From: Paraconexibacter antarcticus
GTDB lineage: Bacteria; Actinomycetota; Thermoleophilia; Solirubrobacterales; Solirubrobacteraceae
Direction: 5' to 3'
NCBI RefSeq assembly: GCF_024220175.1
Contig: NZ_CP098502.1
Span: forward strand, 1,922,001-1,986,000
Length of the DNA: 64,000 nt
Every line of letters starts with the position of its first letter. Position 1 is the first letter of the stretch. Made by a program: the position numbers and the translations under genes. This document shows positions 1-8,522 of the stretch, in pieces. Under the pieces are notes generated by a model that saw nothing but the letters and a program-made list of their open reading frames with translations, ran no database searches and had not been told where the DNA came from.

Positions 1-1494
1 GATGCCGCCGGGCAGGTGGCGCAGCCCGCCGTCGCCCATGAGCGCGTGGACGTCGTCGCAGACCCGCTCGACGAAGTACCGGTCGTGGCTCACGACGACG
101 AGCGTGCCCGGCCACTGGTCGAGAAGGTCCTCGAGCGCCGTGAGCGTGTCGATGTCCAGGTCGTTCGTCGGCTCGTCGAGGATGAGGACGTTCGGGCCGT
201 CCATGAGCAGCCGCATGAGCTGCAGGCGTCGCCGCTCGCCGCCGGAGAGGTCCTTCACGAGCGTGCGGGCGCGCTCGCCGCGGAAGCCGAACCGGTCGCA
301 GAGCATCCCGGCGGTGAGCTGCTGCCCGTCGCTCGTCGTCGCGACGCCGCGCACCTCCTCGAGCGACTCGAGCACGCGCAGGTGCCCGGGGATCTCCTCG
401 GTGTTCTGCGAGAGGTGCGCGAGGCGGACGGTCGCGCCGCGCTCGACGTGCCCGCCGGTCGGCTCGAGCTCGCCGCCGAGGACCTTGACGAGCGTGGTCT
501 TGCCGGCGCCGTTCACGCCGACGAGCCCGACGCGGTCGCCGGGGCCCAGGCGCCAGGTGACCGACCGCAGGACGGGCTTGCCGTCGAAGGTCACGGAGAC
601 GCCCTCGGCCTCGAGGACCTTGTTGCCGAGCCGGCTGCCGGCGAAGCGCAGCAGCTCGGCGCGGTCGCGGGCCTCGGGCTCGTCGGCGATGAGCGCGTTC
701 GCCGCCTCGATGCGGAACTTCGGCTTCGACGTCCGGGCCGGCGGCCCGCGCCGCAGCCACGCGAGCTCCTTGCGGACGAGCTGCTGACGGCGGTCCTCGC
801 GGGCGGAGGCCTGCCGGTCGCGCTCGGCCCGCGCGAGGACGTAGGCCGCGTAGCCGCCCTCGTACTGGTGGATCGTCCCGTCCGACACCTCCCAGGTGAA
901 CGTGCAGACGGCGTCGAGGAACCACCGGTCGTGGGTGACGACGAGCATCGCGCCGCGGCGCGCGGCGAGGTGGCGGGCGAGCCAGTCGACGCCCTCGACG
1001 TCGAGGTGGTTCGTCGGCTCGTCGAGGAGCAGGAGCTCGGGGCCGTCGAGCAGCAGCCGGGCGAGGTCGATCCGCCGCCGCTCGCCGCCGGAGAGGCCGG
1101 CGATCGGCGTGTCCATCCCCTGGGGGAAGCGGCTGACGTCCACGCCCCCGAGGAGGCCGTCGAGGACGTCGCGGAAGCGCCGGTCGGCCGCCCACTCGTG
1201 GTCGGCGAGGCCGTGGACGAGCTCGGCCCGCACGGTCTTGTCCGGGTCGAGCGTGTCGGTCTGCCCGAGGAGGCGCAGCCCGACGTCGCCCGCCCGGGTG
1301 ATCTGGCCGCGGTCGGGGTCCTCGAGGCCGGCGATGAGCCGCAGCAGCGTCGACTTCCCGTCCCCGTTGCGGCCGACGATGCCGATGCGGTCCCCGGCGG
1401 CGACGCCGAGCGTGATCTCGTCGAGGACCGTCCGGCTGCCGTAGCCCTTGCTGACCGACTTCAGGTTGACGAGGTTGCGGGGAGGCGGCGCCAT
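1..1494 (-). CDS. ABC-F family ATP-binding protein (partial, 3' end off window)
   Basis: Soluble twin-ABC ATPase of the ABC-F class. These proteins lack membrane domains and act on ribosomes in translation or antibiotic protection. The start ATG at 1494 opens with MAPPPRNLVNLKSVSKGYG. The first Walker A is GRNGDGKST (about residues 39-47). Signature motifs LSGGERRR occur twice, at about 1,080-1,100 and 235-260 on the reverse strand, so both nucleotide-binding domains are visible. 498 codons lie in the window and the frame stays open at base 1; family members are usually 530-650 residues, so only the C-terminus is missing. It follows the MFS exporter by 57 bp on the same strand, so co-transcription is likely. 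The specific role (housekeeping or resistance) cannot be decided here. Confidence 0.9.
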   Translation of the reverse strand, partial: MAPPPRNLVNLKSVSKGYGSRTVLDEITLGVAAGDRIGIVGRNGDGKSTLLRLIAGLEDPDRGQITRAGDVGLRLLGQTDTLDPDKTVRAELVHGLADHEWAADRRFRDVLDGLLGGVDVSRFPQGMDTPIAGLSGGERRRIDLARLLLDGPELLLLDEPTNHLDVEGVDWLARHLAARRGAMLVVTHDRWFLDAVCTFTWEVSDGTIHQYEGGYAAYVLARAERDRQASAREDRRQQLVRKELAWLRRGPPARTSKPKFRIEAANALIADEPEARDRAELLRFAGSRLGNKVLEAEGVSVTFDGKPVLRSVTWRLGPGDRVGLVGVNGAGKTTLVKVLGGELEPTGGHVERGATVRLAHLSQNTEEIPGHLRVLESLEEVRGVATTSDGQQLTAGMLCDRFGFRGERARTLVKDLSGGERRRLQLMRLLMDGPNVLILDEPTNDLDIDTLTALEDLLDQWPGTLVVVSHDRYFVERVCDDVHALMGDGGLRHLPGGI

Positions 1495-1551
1495 GCGGAC
1501 GCCATGGTCGCAGCCCCGGGGCCGCGCCGCCGCCCGGCGGGGGCGTGCGCC

Positions 1552-3033
1552 TCAGGCGACGACCTCCGCGACCGGCGGGGCGTCGGCCGGATCGACCGCG
1601 GGCGGGAGGGGGCCGCCGTGGCGGGCCGCGCGCTCGGCCCGGAGCAGCACGACGCACGGGAGGATCGCGGCGGCGGCGAGGCCGGCGGACACCCAGAAGG
1701 CCGTGCCGTAGGCCGACGCCGCCTCGGCCGGCGTGCGCGCGCCGGTGAGCGCGCGCTGCAGCACGACGGCGAGCACGGCGGTGCCGATCGAGCCGCCGAT
1801 CCGCTGCAGGACGTTGAGCTGGGGCGTGGCGTGGGGGAGGTCGGCGTGGTCGAGCGAGGCGAACGCCGCGGCCATCGCGGGCATGAAGGCGAACGCCATC
1901 CCGATGCCGCGCAGGAACATCGTCACCGAGAGCCCGAGCATCGACGTGTCCGGCCCGATGAGCCCGAACGGGATCGTCGCCACCGCGGTCACCGTCACGC
2001 CGAAGAGCGCGAGCGGCCCGCCGCCGTAGCGGTCGGTGAGCCGGCCGGACAGCGGCATGAACAGCGCCATCCCCAGGCCCTGGGGGGCCGTGAGCAGGCC
2101 GGTGTGCATCGCGCTCTCGCCGCGCACCCCCTGCCAGTACAGGGGCAGCAGGATCATGCCGCCCATGAGCGCGGCGCCGAGCGAGAACATCGCGAACGAC
2201 GCCGCCGCGAACGTCGGGCGCCGGTAGAGCCGCACGTCGAGCAGCGGGAAGCGCGTCGCGAGCGCGTGCCGGACGAACAGGACGACGAGCACGGCCCCGA
2301 CGACCGCCGGCACGATGACCTTCGCCGCCGTGAAGCCGCCGGTCTCGCCGACCTCGGCGAGGCCGTAGGTCACGAGCGGGACCCCGGTCGAGAGCAGCAC
2401 GAGGCCGCGCACGTCGAGCGGGTCGACCGCGGCGCGCACGCTCCGCGGCAGCACGCGCAGCGCCGCGACGACCGCGACGATCCCGAAGGGGACGTTGACG
2501 AAGAAGATCCAGCGCCAGCTCAGGTGGTCCACGATCGCGCCGCCGATCGTCGGGCCGAAGATCGGCGCGAGCATCATCGGAACGCCGACGATGCTCATGA
2601 CGCGGCCCATCCGCTGGGGCCCGGCCGCCTGGGCCATCATGAGCTGGCCGATCGGCAGCAGCATGCCGCCGGCCGCGCCCTGCAGCACCCGGAAGACGAC
2701 GAGGCTGCCGGTCGACCACGCGAGCCCGCAGAGCGCCGAGCTCGACGTGAAGAGGACGAGCGTCGCGAGGTAGACCTGCTTGGCGCCGAGGCGGCGCGCC
2801 GTCCAGCCGGTGAGCGGGATGACCGCGGCGAGCGCGAGCATGTAGCCCGTCACGACCCACTGGATGCTCGCGACGTTCGCGTGGAGGTCGCGGCTGAGCG
2901 TCCGCAGGGCGACGTTGACGATCGTGGTGTCGAGGATCGACATGATCGACCCCAGGACCACGACGAAGCTGATGCGCCAGATCTCCGGGTCGAGCCCGTC
3001 CGGCGACGACGAAGCGAGGCGGCGCCTGATCAT
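1552..3033 (-). CDS. DHA2-family MFS multidrug exporter (EmrB/QacA type)
   Basis: 493-residue integral membrane protein predicted to have 14 transmembrane helices, typical of proton-coupled DHA2 exporters. The family motif LDTTIVNVALRTL lies in helix 1 (about residues 34-46), followed by SIQWVVTGYMLALAA. The helix 5 region (about 147-160) carries the expected Gly/Pro-rich motif C (VGVPMMLAPIFGPTIGG). The start ATG sits inside a perfect inverted repeat (3021-3041), which could be an operator or affect initiation. It lies 20 bp downstream of the response regulator gene and 57 bp upstream of the ABC-F gene, all on the minus strand. The substrate is unknown; drugs or toxic organics are usual for the family. 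Confidence 0.9.
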   Translation of the reverse strand: MIRRRLASSSPDGLDPEIWRISFVVVLGSIMSILDTTIVNVALRTLSRDLHANVASIQWVVTGYMLALAAVIPLTGWTARRLGAKQVYLATLVLFTSSSALCGLAWSTGSLVVFRVLQGAAGGMLLPIGQLMMAQAAGPQRMGRVMSIVGVPMMLAPIFGPTIGGAIVDHLSWRWIFFVNVPFGIVAVVAALRVLPRSVRAAVDPLDVRGLVLLSTGVPLVTYGLAEVGETGGFTAAKVIVPAVVGAVLVVLFVRHALATRFPLLDVRLYRRPTFAAASFAMFSLGAALMGGMILLPLYWQGVRGESAMHTGLLTAPQGLGMALFMPLSGRLTDRYGGGPLALFGVTVTAVATIPFGLIGPDTSMLGLSVTMFLRGIGMAFAFMPAMAAAFASLDHADLPHATPQLNVLQRIGGSIGTAVLAVVLQRALTGARTPAEAASAYGTAFWVSAGLAAAAILPCVVLLRAERAARHGGPLPPAVDPADAPPVAEVVA

Positions 3034-3044
3034 CAGGCGCCTGA
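3021..3044. promoter_or_regulatory. Inverted repeats over the MFS exporter start codon
   Basis: A perfect 10-bp inverted repeat with a 1-nt centre (GGCGCCTGAT / ATCAGGCGCC) spans 3021-3041. It overlaps a 12-bp palindrome, TCAGGCGCCTGA, at 3033-3044, and the MFS ATG (3033) lies within it. A further imperfect palindrome follows at 3041-3057. It could be a TetR/MarR-type operator or an mRNA hairpin masking initiation; no dedicated repressor gene is adjacent. Confidence 0.45.
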
Positions 3045-3053
3045 CGATATCGG

Positions 3054-3491
3054 TCAGTACCCCCGGCCCGGAAGCTTCACGACGCTGACGAAGAACTCGT
3101 CGATCTGGCGGACGACGTCGATGAAACGGTCGAAGTCCACCGGCTTCGTGACGTACGCGTTCGCGTGCAGGTCGTAGGACTTCAGGATGTCCTCCTCGGC
3201 GTCCGACGTCGTCAGCACGACGACGGGGATCGAGCGCAGGCCGTCGTCCGCCTTGATCTCGCGCAGGACCTCGCGGCCGTCCTTGCGCGGGAGGTTGAGG
3301 TCGAGCAGCACGAGGTCGGGCCGCTCGGTCTCCGGGTTGCGCAGCAGCTCGAGCGCCTCGACGCCGTCGCCGGCGACGAGCAGGGTGTTGTTGAGCTTGT
3401 GGTCCTCGAAGGCCTCGCGGATGAGCAGGACGTCACCCGGGTCGTCCTCGACGAGGAGCACGGTGATGGGACGGGCGGCAGCAGCGGTCAT
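3054..3491 (-). CDS. Single-domain response regulator (CheY/Rcp1-like)
   Basis: 145-residue stand-alone receiver domain. Acidic pocket residues lie in LLVEDDPGD (about 12-20), the phosphoacceptor Asp64 in LLDLNLP, the conserved Thr in VVLTTSD, and the conserved Lys in VTKPVD. There is no output domain, so it likely works through protein contacts or as a phosphate shuttle. Its ATG overlaps the stop codon of the histidine kinase gene (ATGA), which implies translational coupling and makes that kinase the probable partner. The long REC form with LLIREAF and LNLPRKDG resembles Rcp1-type regulators of phytochrome-like kinases. The downstream target is not evident. Confidence 0.92.
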   Translation of the reverse strand: MTAAAARPITVLLVEDDPGDVLLIREAFEDHKLNNTLLVAGDGVEALELLRNPETERPDLVLLDLNLPRKDGREVLREIKADDGLRSIPVVVLTTSDAEEDILKSYDLHANAYVTKPVDFDRFIDVVRQIDEFFVSVVKLPGRGY

Positions 3492-5035
3492 GAGGCCTCG
3501 GTGGGGTCGGGGACGTCGATGGGAAGCGTAAGGCGGAACGTCGTGCCCGGCCGCGCCGGATCCGCGGCGTGGTCGGTGTCGAGCCAGATGCGGCCGCCGT
3601 GGTACTCGACGATCTTCCGGCACATCGCGAGCCCGATGCCGGTCCCGCCGTACCGCTCCTTCGGGTGCAGCCGCTGGAAGATGACGAAGATCCGGTCGGC
3701 GTACTCGGTGTCGATGCCGATGCCGTCGTCGGAGATCGCGACGGCGCAGACGCCGGGCTCGCCCTCCGCCTCGCCCACGTCGATCCGCACGTGCGGCGAG
3801 CCCTCGCCGTGGAACTTGATCGCGTTGCCGACGAGGTTCTGGAAGACGAGCGCGAGGAGCCCCGGGTCCACCCGCACGGTCGGCAGGTCGCCGGCGACGG
3901 TCACCTCCGCGCCGCTCTCCTCGATCGCGCCGGTGAGGTCGGTGAGCGCGCGGTCGATGACCGACCGCAGCGGCACCGACTGGTGCTCCCGCGTGAGCCG
4001 GCCGACGCGCGAGAAGGCGAGCAGGTCGTTGATGAGCTCCTGCATCCGCTTCGCGCCGTCGACCGCGAAGAAGATGTACTGGTCGGCCTTCTCGTCGAGC
4101 TGCCCCTCGTACTTGCGCTGGAGCATCTGGGTGAACGAGGCGACCTTCCGCAGCGGCTCCTGCAGGTCGTGCGAGGCGACGTAGGCGAACTGCTCGAGCT
4201 CGGCGTTCGAGCGCTCGAGGTCCTGCCGCACCGCCTGGCTCGCCTCGAGCTCCTGGACGATGCGCGCGCGCATCGAGTCGACGTCCCCCGCGAGCGTGAC
4301 GATGTCCAGCGGGCCGGTCGCCTCGAGCGCGCGCCCGAAGTCGCCGTCCGCGACGCGCCGGACCTCCCCGGCGAGCGCGTCGATCGGCACGGTGATCGTC
4401 CGCCGGATGACGAGGACCGCGAGCACCCCGCCCAGGAGGAGGAGACCGGACACGATCCCGAGCACGATGTTCAGCCGCCGGGCGCTGTGGTTCAGCGTCG
4501 ACGTCGCGTGCATGCGCGCGAGGTTGAGCTCGCGCTGCAGGGCCGCGGTGCCGCGCCGCACGCGGTCGAAGCGGACGCGCCCGGCCCCGACGTTCACGTC
4601 GTCGGTCCGCACCTTCGTGCGCCGCGCCCGGATCGCCGGCCGGGCGAAGCCGGTCCGCCACGTCGCCCCGAGCGCGACCGCGGTGCGGAGCGAGCCCGCC
4701 GCGCGCTGCAGGACGCCGTCGCCGCTGATGAGGCGGTCGAGCTGGGCGACGGCCCGGCGCTCGTCCGCGCGCCCCCGGAGGTACGGCGCGAGGAACCGGT
4801 CGTCGCCCGCGAGGACGAAGCCGCGCACGCCCGTCTCCTGGTCGAGGTACGCGTTCTGCAGCCGCAGCGCGGTCGTCATCGCCGGGTCGATGCGCAGGAC
4901 GAGCCGGTCGCGCGCGCGGGAGAGCGCGACGGACGCCTGCGTCCCCGCCACGACGCCCCCGGCGAGCACGAGGCCGAGGACGGTGGCGACGACGGCGAAG
5001 CGCTGCCCGACCCGCAGGCGCCCGGCTCGCCTCAT
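3488..5035 (-). CDS. CHASE3-HAMP sensor histidine kinase
   Basis: 515-residue membrane sensor kinase. Order: TM1 (about 12-34), extracytoplasmic CHASE3 region (about 35-185, with LDQETGVRGFVLAGD), TM2 (about 188-210), HAMP (about 208-262), a HisKA helix with phosphoacceptor His289 in ASHDLQEPL, and a HATPase_c domain with N-box QNLVGNAIKFH and G-boxes DDGIGID and GTGIGLAMC. Start ATG 5035 is chosen because it overlaps the stop of the upstream phosphatase gene (ATGA), and upstream in-frame sequence lacks family similarity. Overlaps on both sides place it in the middle of a three-gene signalling operon. The signal sensed is unknown. Confidence 0.92.
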   Translation of the reverse strand: MRRAGRLRVGQRFAVVATVLGLVLAGGVVAGTQASVALSRARDRLVLRIDPAMTTALRLQNAYLDQETGVRGFVLAGDDRFLAPYLRGRADERRAVAQLDRLISGDGVLQRAAGSLRTAVALGATWRTGFARPAIRARRTKVRTDDVNVGAGRVRFDRVRRGTAALQRELNLARMHATSTLNHSARRLNIVLGIVSGLLLLGGVLAVLVIRRTITVPIDALAGEVRRVADGDFGRALEATGPLDIVTLAGDVDSMRARIVQELEASQAVRQDLERSNAELEQFAYVASHDLQEPLRKVASFTQMLQRKYEGQLDEKADQYIFFAVDGAKRMQELINDLLAFSRVGRLTREHQSVPLRSVIDRALTDLTGAIEESGAEVTVAGDLPTVRVDPGLLALVFQNLVGNAIKFHGEGSPHVRIDVGEAEGEPGVCAVAISDDGIGIDTEYADRIFVIFQRLHPKERYGGTGIGLAMCRKIVEYHGGRIWLDTDHAADPARPGTTFRLTLPIDVPDPTEAS

Positions 5036-6309
5036 GCGGGCGGGACCGCGAGCGACGGCGGCGGCGACGCGGCGGCCGGAGCGTCGCCGGCGGGGGACCG
5101 CTGGGCGAGGACGAGCATCGCGGCGTCGTCGGCGAGCGGGCCGCCGTTCGCCTCCTGCACCGCGGCGATCGTCGCGTCGATGAGCAGCGTCGGGTGGCCG
5201 CGCCAGCCGTCGAGCGCCCGGGCCTGCTCGCTCGCGACCGCGCAGAGGGCATCGTCGCCGAGCCGCTCGCGGCCCCCGGCGGCGCGGCCCTCGGTGAGGC
5301 CGTCGGAGTACAGGACGACGGCGTCGCCCGCGGCGAGCGTGACGTCCACCGCGGGGGCCCGCGCGCCCCACGCGACGCCGAGCGGCGGCCGCCGCTCCAT
5401 GCCGCCGACGACGCGGGCGGTGCCGGTCCCGTCGACGATGATCGGCGCCGGGTGGCCGGCGAGGCGCACGTCGAGGCTCCCGCGGGCCTCGTCGAGGGCG
5501 ATCATGCAGAGCGTCGCGAACGCGTCCTCGTCGTGGCGCTCGTGGATGAGGACCTCCTCGAGCACGGCGAGCGTGTCGTCCGGGCCCGCGCCCGCGAGCT
5601 GCAGCGTGCGCCAGGCGATGCGCAGGCAGACGCCGAGCGCCGCCTCGTCGGGGCCGTGGCCGGAGACGTCCCCGAGCAGGGCGTGGACGACGCCGTCCGC
5701 GGACTGCACCGCGTCGTAGAAGTCCCCGCCGAGGAGCGCGCGGCGGCGGCCGGGGAGGTAGCGCGCACCGACCGCGAGGCGCGGGTGGTCGACGAGCAGG
5801 ACGGGGAGCAGGCCGCGCTCGAGGCGGCGGTTCTCCTCCGCGGCCCGCGCGGCGTCGCGGAGGCTGCGCGCGGCGAGCTCCGCGTGCGAGCGCTGGACGG
5901 CGTAGCGGATCGAGCGGTCGAGACGGTCCTCGTCGACCTGGGACTTCACGAGGTAGTCCTGCGCGCCGGCGGCGACGGCGGCGAGCCCGCGGCTGCGGTC
6001 CACGTCGCCGGTGAGGACGACGAGCGCGGAGGTCTGCGCGACCTCGCGGACCTGCGTCAGCGCGTCGAGGCCGGACGCGTCCGGCAGTCCGAGGTCGAGC
6101 AGCACGCAGTCGGGGGCGGGGCCGTCGGTGAGGAGGGCGCGCGCCTCCGCGACCGTCCGGGCTCGCGTCACGTCCGTCGCGATGCCGGCCTCGTCGAGCA
6201 GCTCGGTGACGAGGAACGCATCGCCGTCGTCGTCCTCGACGAGGAGCAGCCGGATCGGGCGGGCGTCGTCCGTGCCCGGATCGGGCGTCATCTCGAGGTC
6301 GGCGGCCAT
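5032..6309 (-). CDS. Receiver domain-SpoIIE (PP2C) serine phosphatase
   Basis: 425 residues: an N-terminal receiver domain (about 19-135, phosphoacceptor Asp72 in LLDLGLPD), a short coiled linker (about 140-165) and a SpoIIE/RsbU-type PP2C domain (about 180-400) with metal-binding stretches GGDFYDAV and DVSGHG and a later YSDGLTEGR. Such proteins dephosphorylate anti-anti-sigma factors, often to release an alternative sigma factor. First gene of the operon with the CHASE3 kinase and the response regulator. The pairing suggests that the kinase controls phosphatase activity through the fused or separate receiver. No anti-sigma or STAS gene is present nearby, so the target is elsewhere. Confidence 0.92.
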   Translation of the reverse strand: MAADLEMTPDPGTDDARPIRLLLVEDDDGDAFLVTELLDEAGIATDVTRARTVAEARALLTDGPAPDCVLLDLGLPDASGLDALTQVREVAQTSALVVLTGDVDRSRGLAAVAAGAQDYLVKSQVDEDRLDRSIRYAVQRSHAELAARSLRDAARAAEENRRLERGLLPVLLVDHPRLAVGARYLPGRRRALLGGDFYDAVQSADGVVHALLGDVSGHGPDEAALGVCLRIAWRTLQLAGAGPDDTLAVLEEVLIHERHDEDAFATLCMIALDEARGSLDVRLAGHPAPIIVDGTGTARVVGGMERRPPLGVAWGARAPAVDVTLAAGDAVVLYSDGLTEGRAAGGRERLGDDALCAVASEQARALDGWRGHPTLLIDATIAAVQEANGGPLADDAAMLVLAQRSPAGDAPAAASPPPSLAVPPA

Positions 6310-6412
6310 GAGGTGCGAGGGGCGGCCCGGGTGGTCGGGCGCGCGCCCACCCTATCTACAAACGGGAGAAACCCGCGTGGCAGCAGGGATTTCGCGGGAC
6401 AGCGTGTTTCAC

Positions 6413-7309
6413 TTAGCGGTCGCGTCGCGCGGTGAGGGCGTGGTAGCGCGACACCGCCTCCGCCCGGTTCGTCGCGCGGAGCTTGCGCAGGACGTGCGAG
6501 ACGTGCGTCTTGGCGGTCTGCTCGGAGACGACGAGCTGCCGGGCGATCGCCGCGTTCGTCGAGCCCTCCGCCATGAGCTCCACGACCTCGACCTCGCGGG
6601 GCGTGAGAAGCGACTGCAGCCGCTCGTCGGGGACCTGGTGCGCGCCCGCCGAGCGCAGGGAGGCGTGGAGGTCCTCCTCGGCGCGGCCGAGGTGCGCGCC
6701 GAGCGCCCCGATGTGCTCGGTCACCTCGCCGGCCTCCGCGAGCAGGCGGCGCAGCTCGAGCCGCTGCTGCGCGAGGCGGTCGAGGAGCACCGCCCGGTGG
6801 AGGGCGAACGCGAACCCCTCGGCGAACGCGGCGAGGCAGAGGCGGTCGCGCTCGTCGACGTCCCGCTCGGGTTCGAAGTAGCGGTCGGCGTGGACGAAGC
6901 CGACGACGTGCCCGTCGGGGATGAGCGGCGCCGCGACGTAGGACCGCGTCCGGAACGGCTGGGTCAGGGGGAGGAAGGCACGGCTGTCGTCCTGCGGGTT
7001 CGCGACGAGGCCCGCCGTCCGCCGCCGGAGCATCTCGGTCTCGAGGACCATGTGGGTCAGCGGCAGCCGCGTGCGGCGGCTCTCGAGGAGCAGCTCGGCG
7101 GCCCACTCGGGCTGCTCGGAGAAGTGGATCGCCTCCCCGATGAGCTCGGAGTCCTGCAGGCGGAAGAGCACCGCCCGCGTGAACCCGCAGTGCGTGCACA
7201 GGCCGCGCAGCCCGCGGTCCATGACGGTGCCCGCGGTCGCCGACTCGCGCAGCTCGGCCAGGGCGCGCTGCACGCCCGCGAGCGTCTGCGTCTCGTCGGC
7301 CACGGCCAT
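6413..7309 (-). CDS. GAF-LuxR transcriptional regulator next to the di-iron monooxygenase
   Basis: 298 residues. An N-terminal GAF-like sensor region (about 20-175) is followed by a helical linker and a C-terminal LuxR helix-turn-helix (about 232-290) containing LTPREVEVVELMAEG, NAAIARQLVVSEQTAKTHV and a C-terminal HVLRKL. There is no receiver domain, so the signal is probably a small molecule bound by GAF. The gene starts 27 bp after the monooxygenase reductase stop and is likely co-transcribed with it, which suggests that it controls the monooxygenase genes. Regulators of propane monooxygenase clusters in other actinobacteria are not always of this type, so the link is by context only. Confidence 0.85.
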   Translation of the reverse strand: MAVADETQTLAGVQRALAELRESATAGTVMDRGLRGLCTHCGFTRAVLFRLQDSELIGEAIHFSEQPEWAAELLLESRRTRLPLTHMVLETEMLRRRTAGLVANPQDDSRAFLPLTQPFRTRSYVAAPLIPDGHVVGFVHADRYFEPERDVDERDRLCLAAFAEGFAFALHRAVLLDRLAQQRLELRRLLAEAGEVTEHIGALGAHLGRAEEDLHASLRSAGAHQVPDERLQSLLTPREVEVVELMAEGSTNAAIARQLVVSEQTAKTHVSHVLRKLRATNRAEAVSRYHALTARRDR

Positions 7310-7336
7310 GCGACGACGCTACCAGCGGTGCGGCGC

Positions 7337-8407
7337 TCAGGTCTCGATTCCCGCCGCGCTCGGCGTGAACTTGTCGAACGCGATGTCGCTCTCGGGGACG
7401 CCGTGGCGGCCGGTGAGGACGGCGACCAGCGCCTCGATCATCGGCGGCGGCCCGCAGGCGCAGACGATCGGGTCCGGCAGTTCCCCCGCGCCGACGGCGG
7501 CCGCCGCCGCGTCGTGGACGAGGCCCGTCGCCCCGTCCCACTCCTCCTCGCTCAGCACGGGGACGAAGGCGAAGTCGGTCAGGCGCGCGCCGAGCGCGGC
7601 GATCTCCTCGCGCAGCGGCAGGTCGGCCTCGGTGCGGGCGCCGTAGAAGAAGCGCACGGGGCGCGTCGCCTCGGCGGCGGCGAGCTCACCGAGGAGCGAG
7701 AGGATCGGCCCGATGCCCGAGCCGCCCGCGACGAGCAGGACGGGGCGGTCGCCGGGCCGCAGCGCCATCGAGCCGTAGGGCCCGGTGAAGGCGAGCTCGT
7801 CGCCGGGCGCGAGGCTGCCGGCGCCGCCGGGCTCGAGGAGGCCGGAGAAGCGCCCGCCGGGGTACCGGCGGATGACGAGGTCGAGCGTGGCCGGGTCGTC
7901 GTCGCCGCTTTCCGGAGGGACGTTCGCCATCGAGAACGAGCGGCGCTCCTCGCCGTCGGTCCCGGGGAGGTGCAGGTCGACGTACTGGCCGGGGGTGAAG
8001 CCGAAGCCCGCGGGCTCACCGACGCTCAGGCGCAGCCGCACCATGTCGCCGGTCAGCGGCTCGACGGCGGTGACCGTCGCCCGGCCGTCGGCGATCGGGT
8101 GGGCGAGGCGCAGGTGATCGGGGTCGAGCACGTGGAGCAGCTCGACGACGACCTCGTCCGTGTCCGGGAGCGCGCGGCACAGCAGCGTGTAGCCCTGCGA
8201 CTCCTCGCTCTCGGACAGCGCGTCGGGCGAGTAGCGGTCGTGCGAGACCTCGCCCTCGAGGAGGAAGCTCTTGCACGCGGTGCACTGCCCCTCACGGCAG
8301 CCGTGGACGAGGTTCCAGCCCTCGCGGAAGGCCGCGTCGAGGATCGTCTCGTCCTCGTCGCACTCGATCTCGACGCCGATGGGCTCGAAGCTGATCCTGG
8401 GTGACAT
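7337..8407 (-). CDS. Di-iron monooxygenase reductase (2Fe-2S/FAD/NAD)
   Basis: 356-residue electron-transfer component. The N-terminal plant-type ferredoxin domain has cysteines 37, 42, 45 and 77 (C-x4-C-x2-C...C). It is followed by an FAD-binding domain (RSFSMAN, about 172-178) and an NAD(P)-binding domain (LLVAGGSGIGPILSLL, then CACGPPPMIEA). This is the layout of PrmB/MimB/MmoC-type reductases that pass NADH electrons to the hydroxylase. It is divergent from the hydroxylase genes across a 115-bp shared promoter region, whereas related clusters usually keep all components on one strand. Start ATG 8407 gives the typical length; the longer frame upstream runs into the divergent promoter. Confidence 0.93.
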   Translation of the reverse strand: MSPRISFEPIGVEIECDEDETILDAAFREGWNLVHGCREGQCTACKSFLLEGEVSHDRYSPDALSESEESQGYTLLCRALPDTDEVVVELLHVLDPDHLRLAHPIADGRATVTAVEPLTGDMVRLRLSVGEPAGFGFTPGQYVDLHLPGTDGEERRSFSMANVPPESGDDDPATLDLVIRRYPGGRFSGLLEPGGAGSLAPGDELAFTGPYGSMALRPGDRPVLLVAGGSGIGPILSLLGELAAAEATRPVRFFYGARTEADLPLREEIAALGARLTDFAFVPVLSEEEWDGATGLVHDAAAAAVGAGELPDPIVCACGPPPMIEALVAVLTGRHGVPESDIAFDKFTPSAAGIET

Positions 8408-8522
8408 CGGACGCGACCGTACCCCCGCCGGGGACGCCGCGGGGGCCCGCGACGCCGATCGGGTGAGGGATATCACCCGCTCGCCCGATGCCCGCGCCCG
8501 CGCCCGCGGCGAGAGTGGACCC
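8408..8522. promoter_or_regulatory. Divergent promoter region of the monooxygenase genes
   Basis: 115 bp between the oppositely oriented reductase and hydroxylase genes. It contains an inverted repeat, CGGGTGA / TCACCCG with a 6-bp spacer (8460-8479), inside a longer imperfect dyad running to 8490. This is the best candidate for the binding site of the neighbouring LuxR-type regulator. No clear -35/-10 pair stands out in this GC-rich stretch. Confidence 0.5.

Noticed and set aside
16-3177. Very long plus-strand open frame across the left end
   Set aside because: It is a shadow in GC-rich DNA: composed of repetitive Arg/Ala/Glu/His residues with no conserved motif, opposite clear ABC-F and MFS genes.
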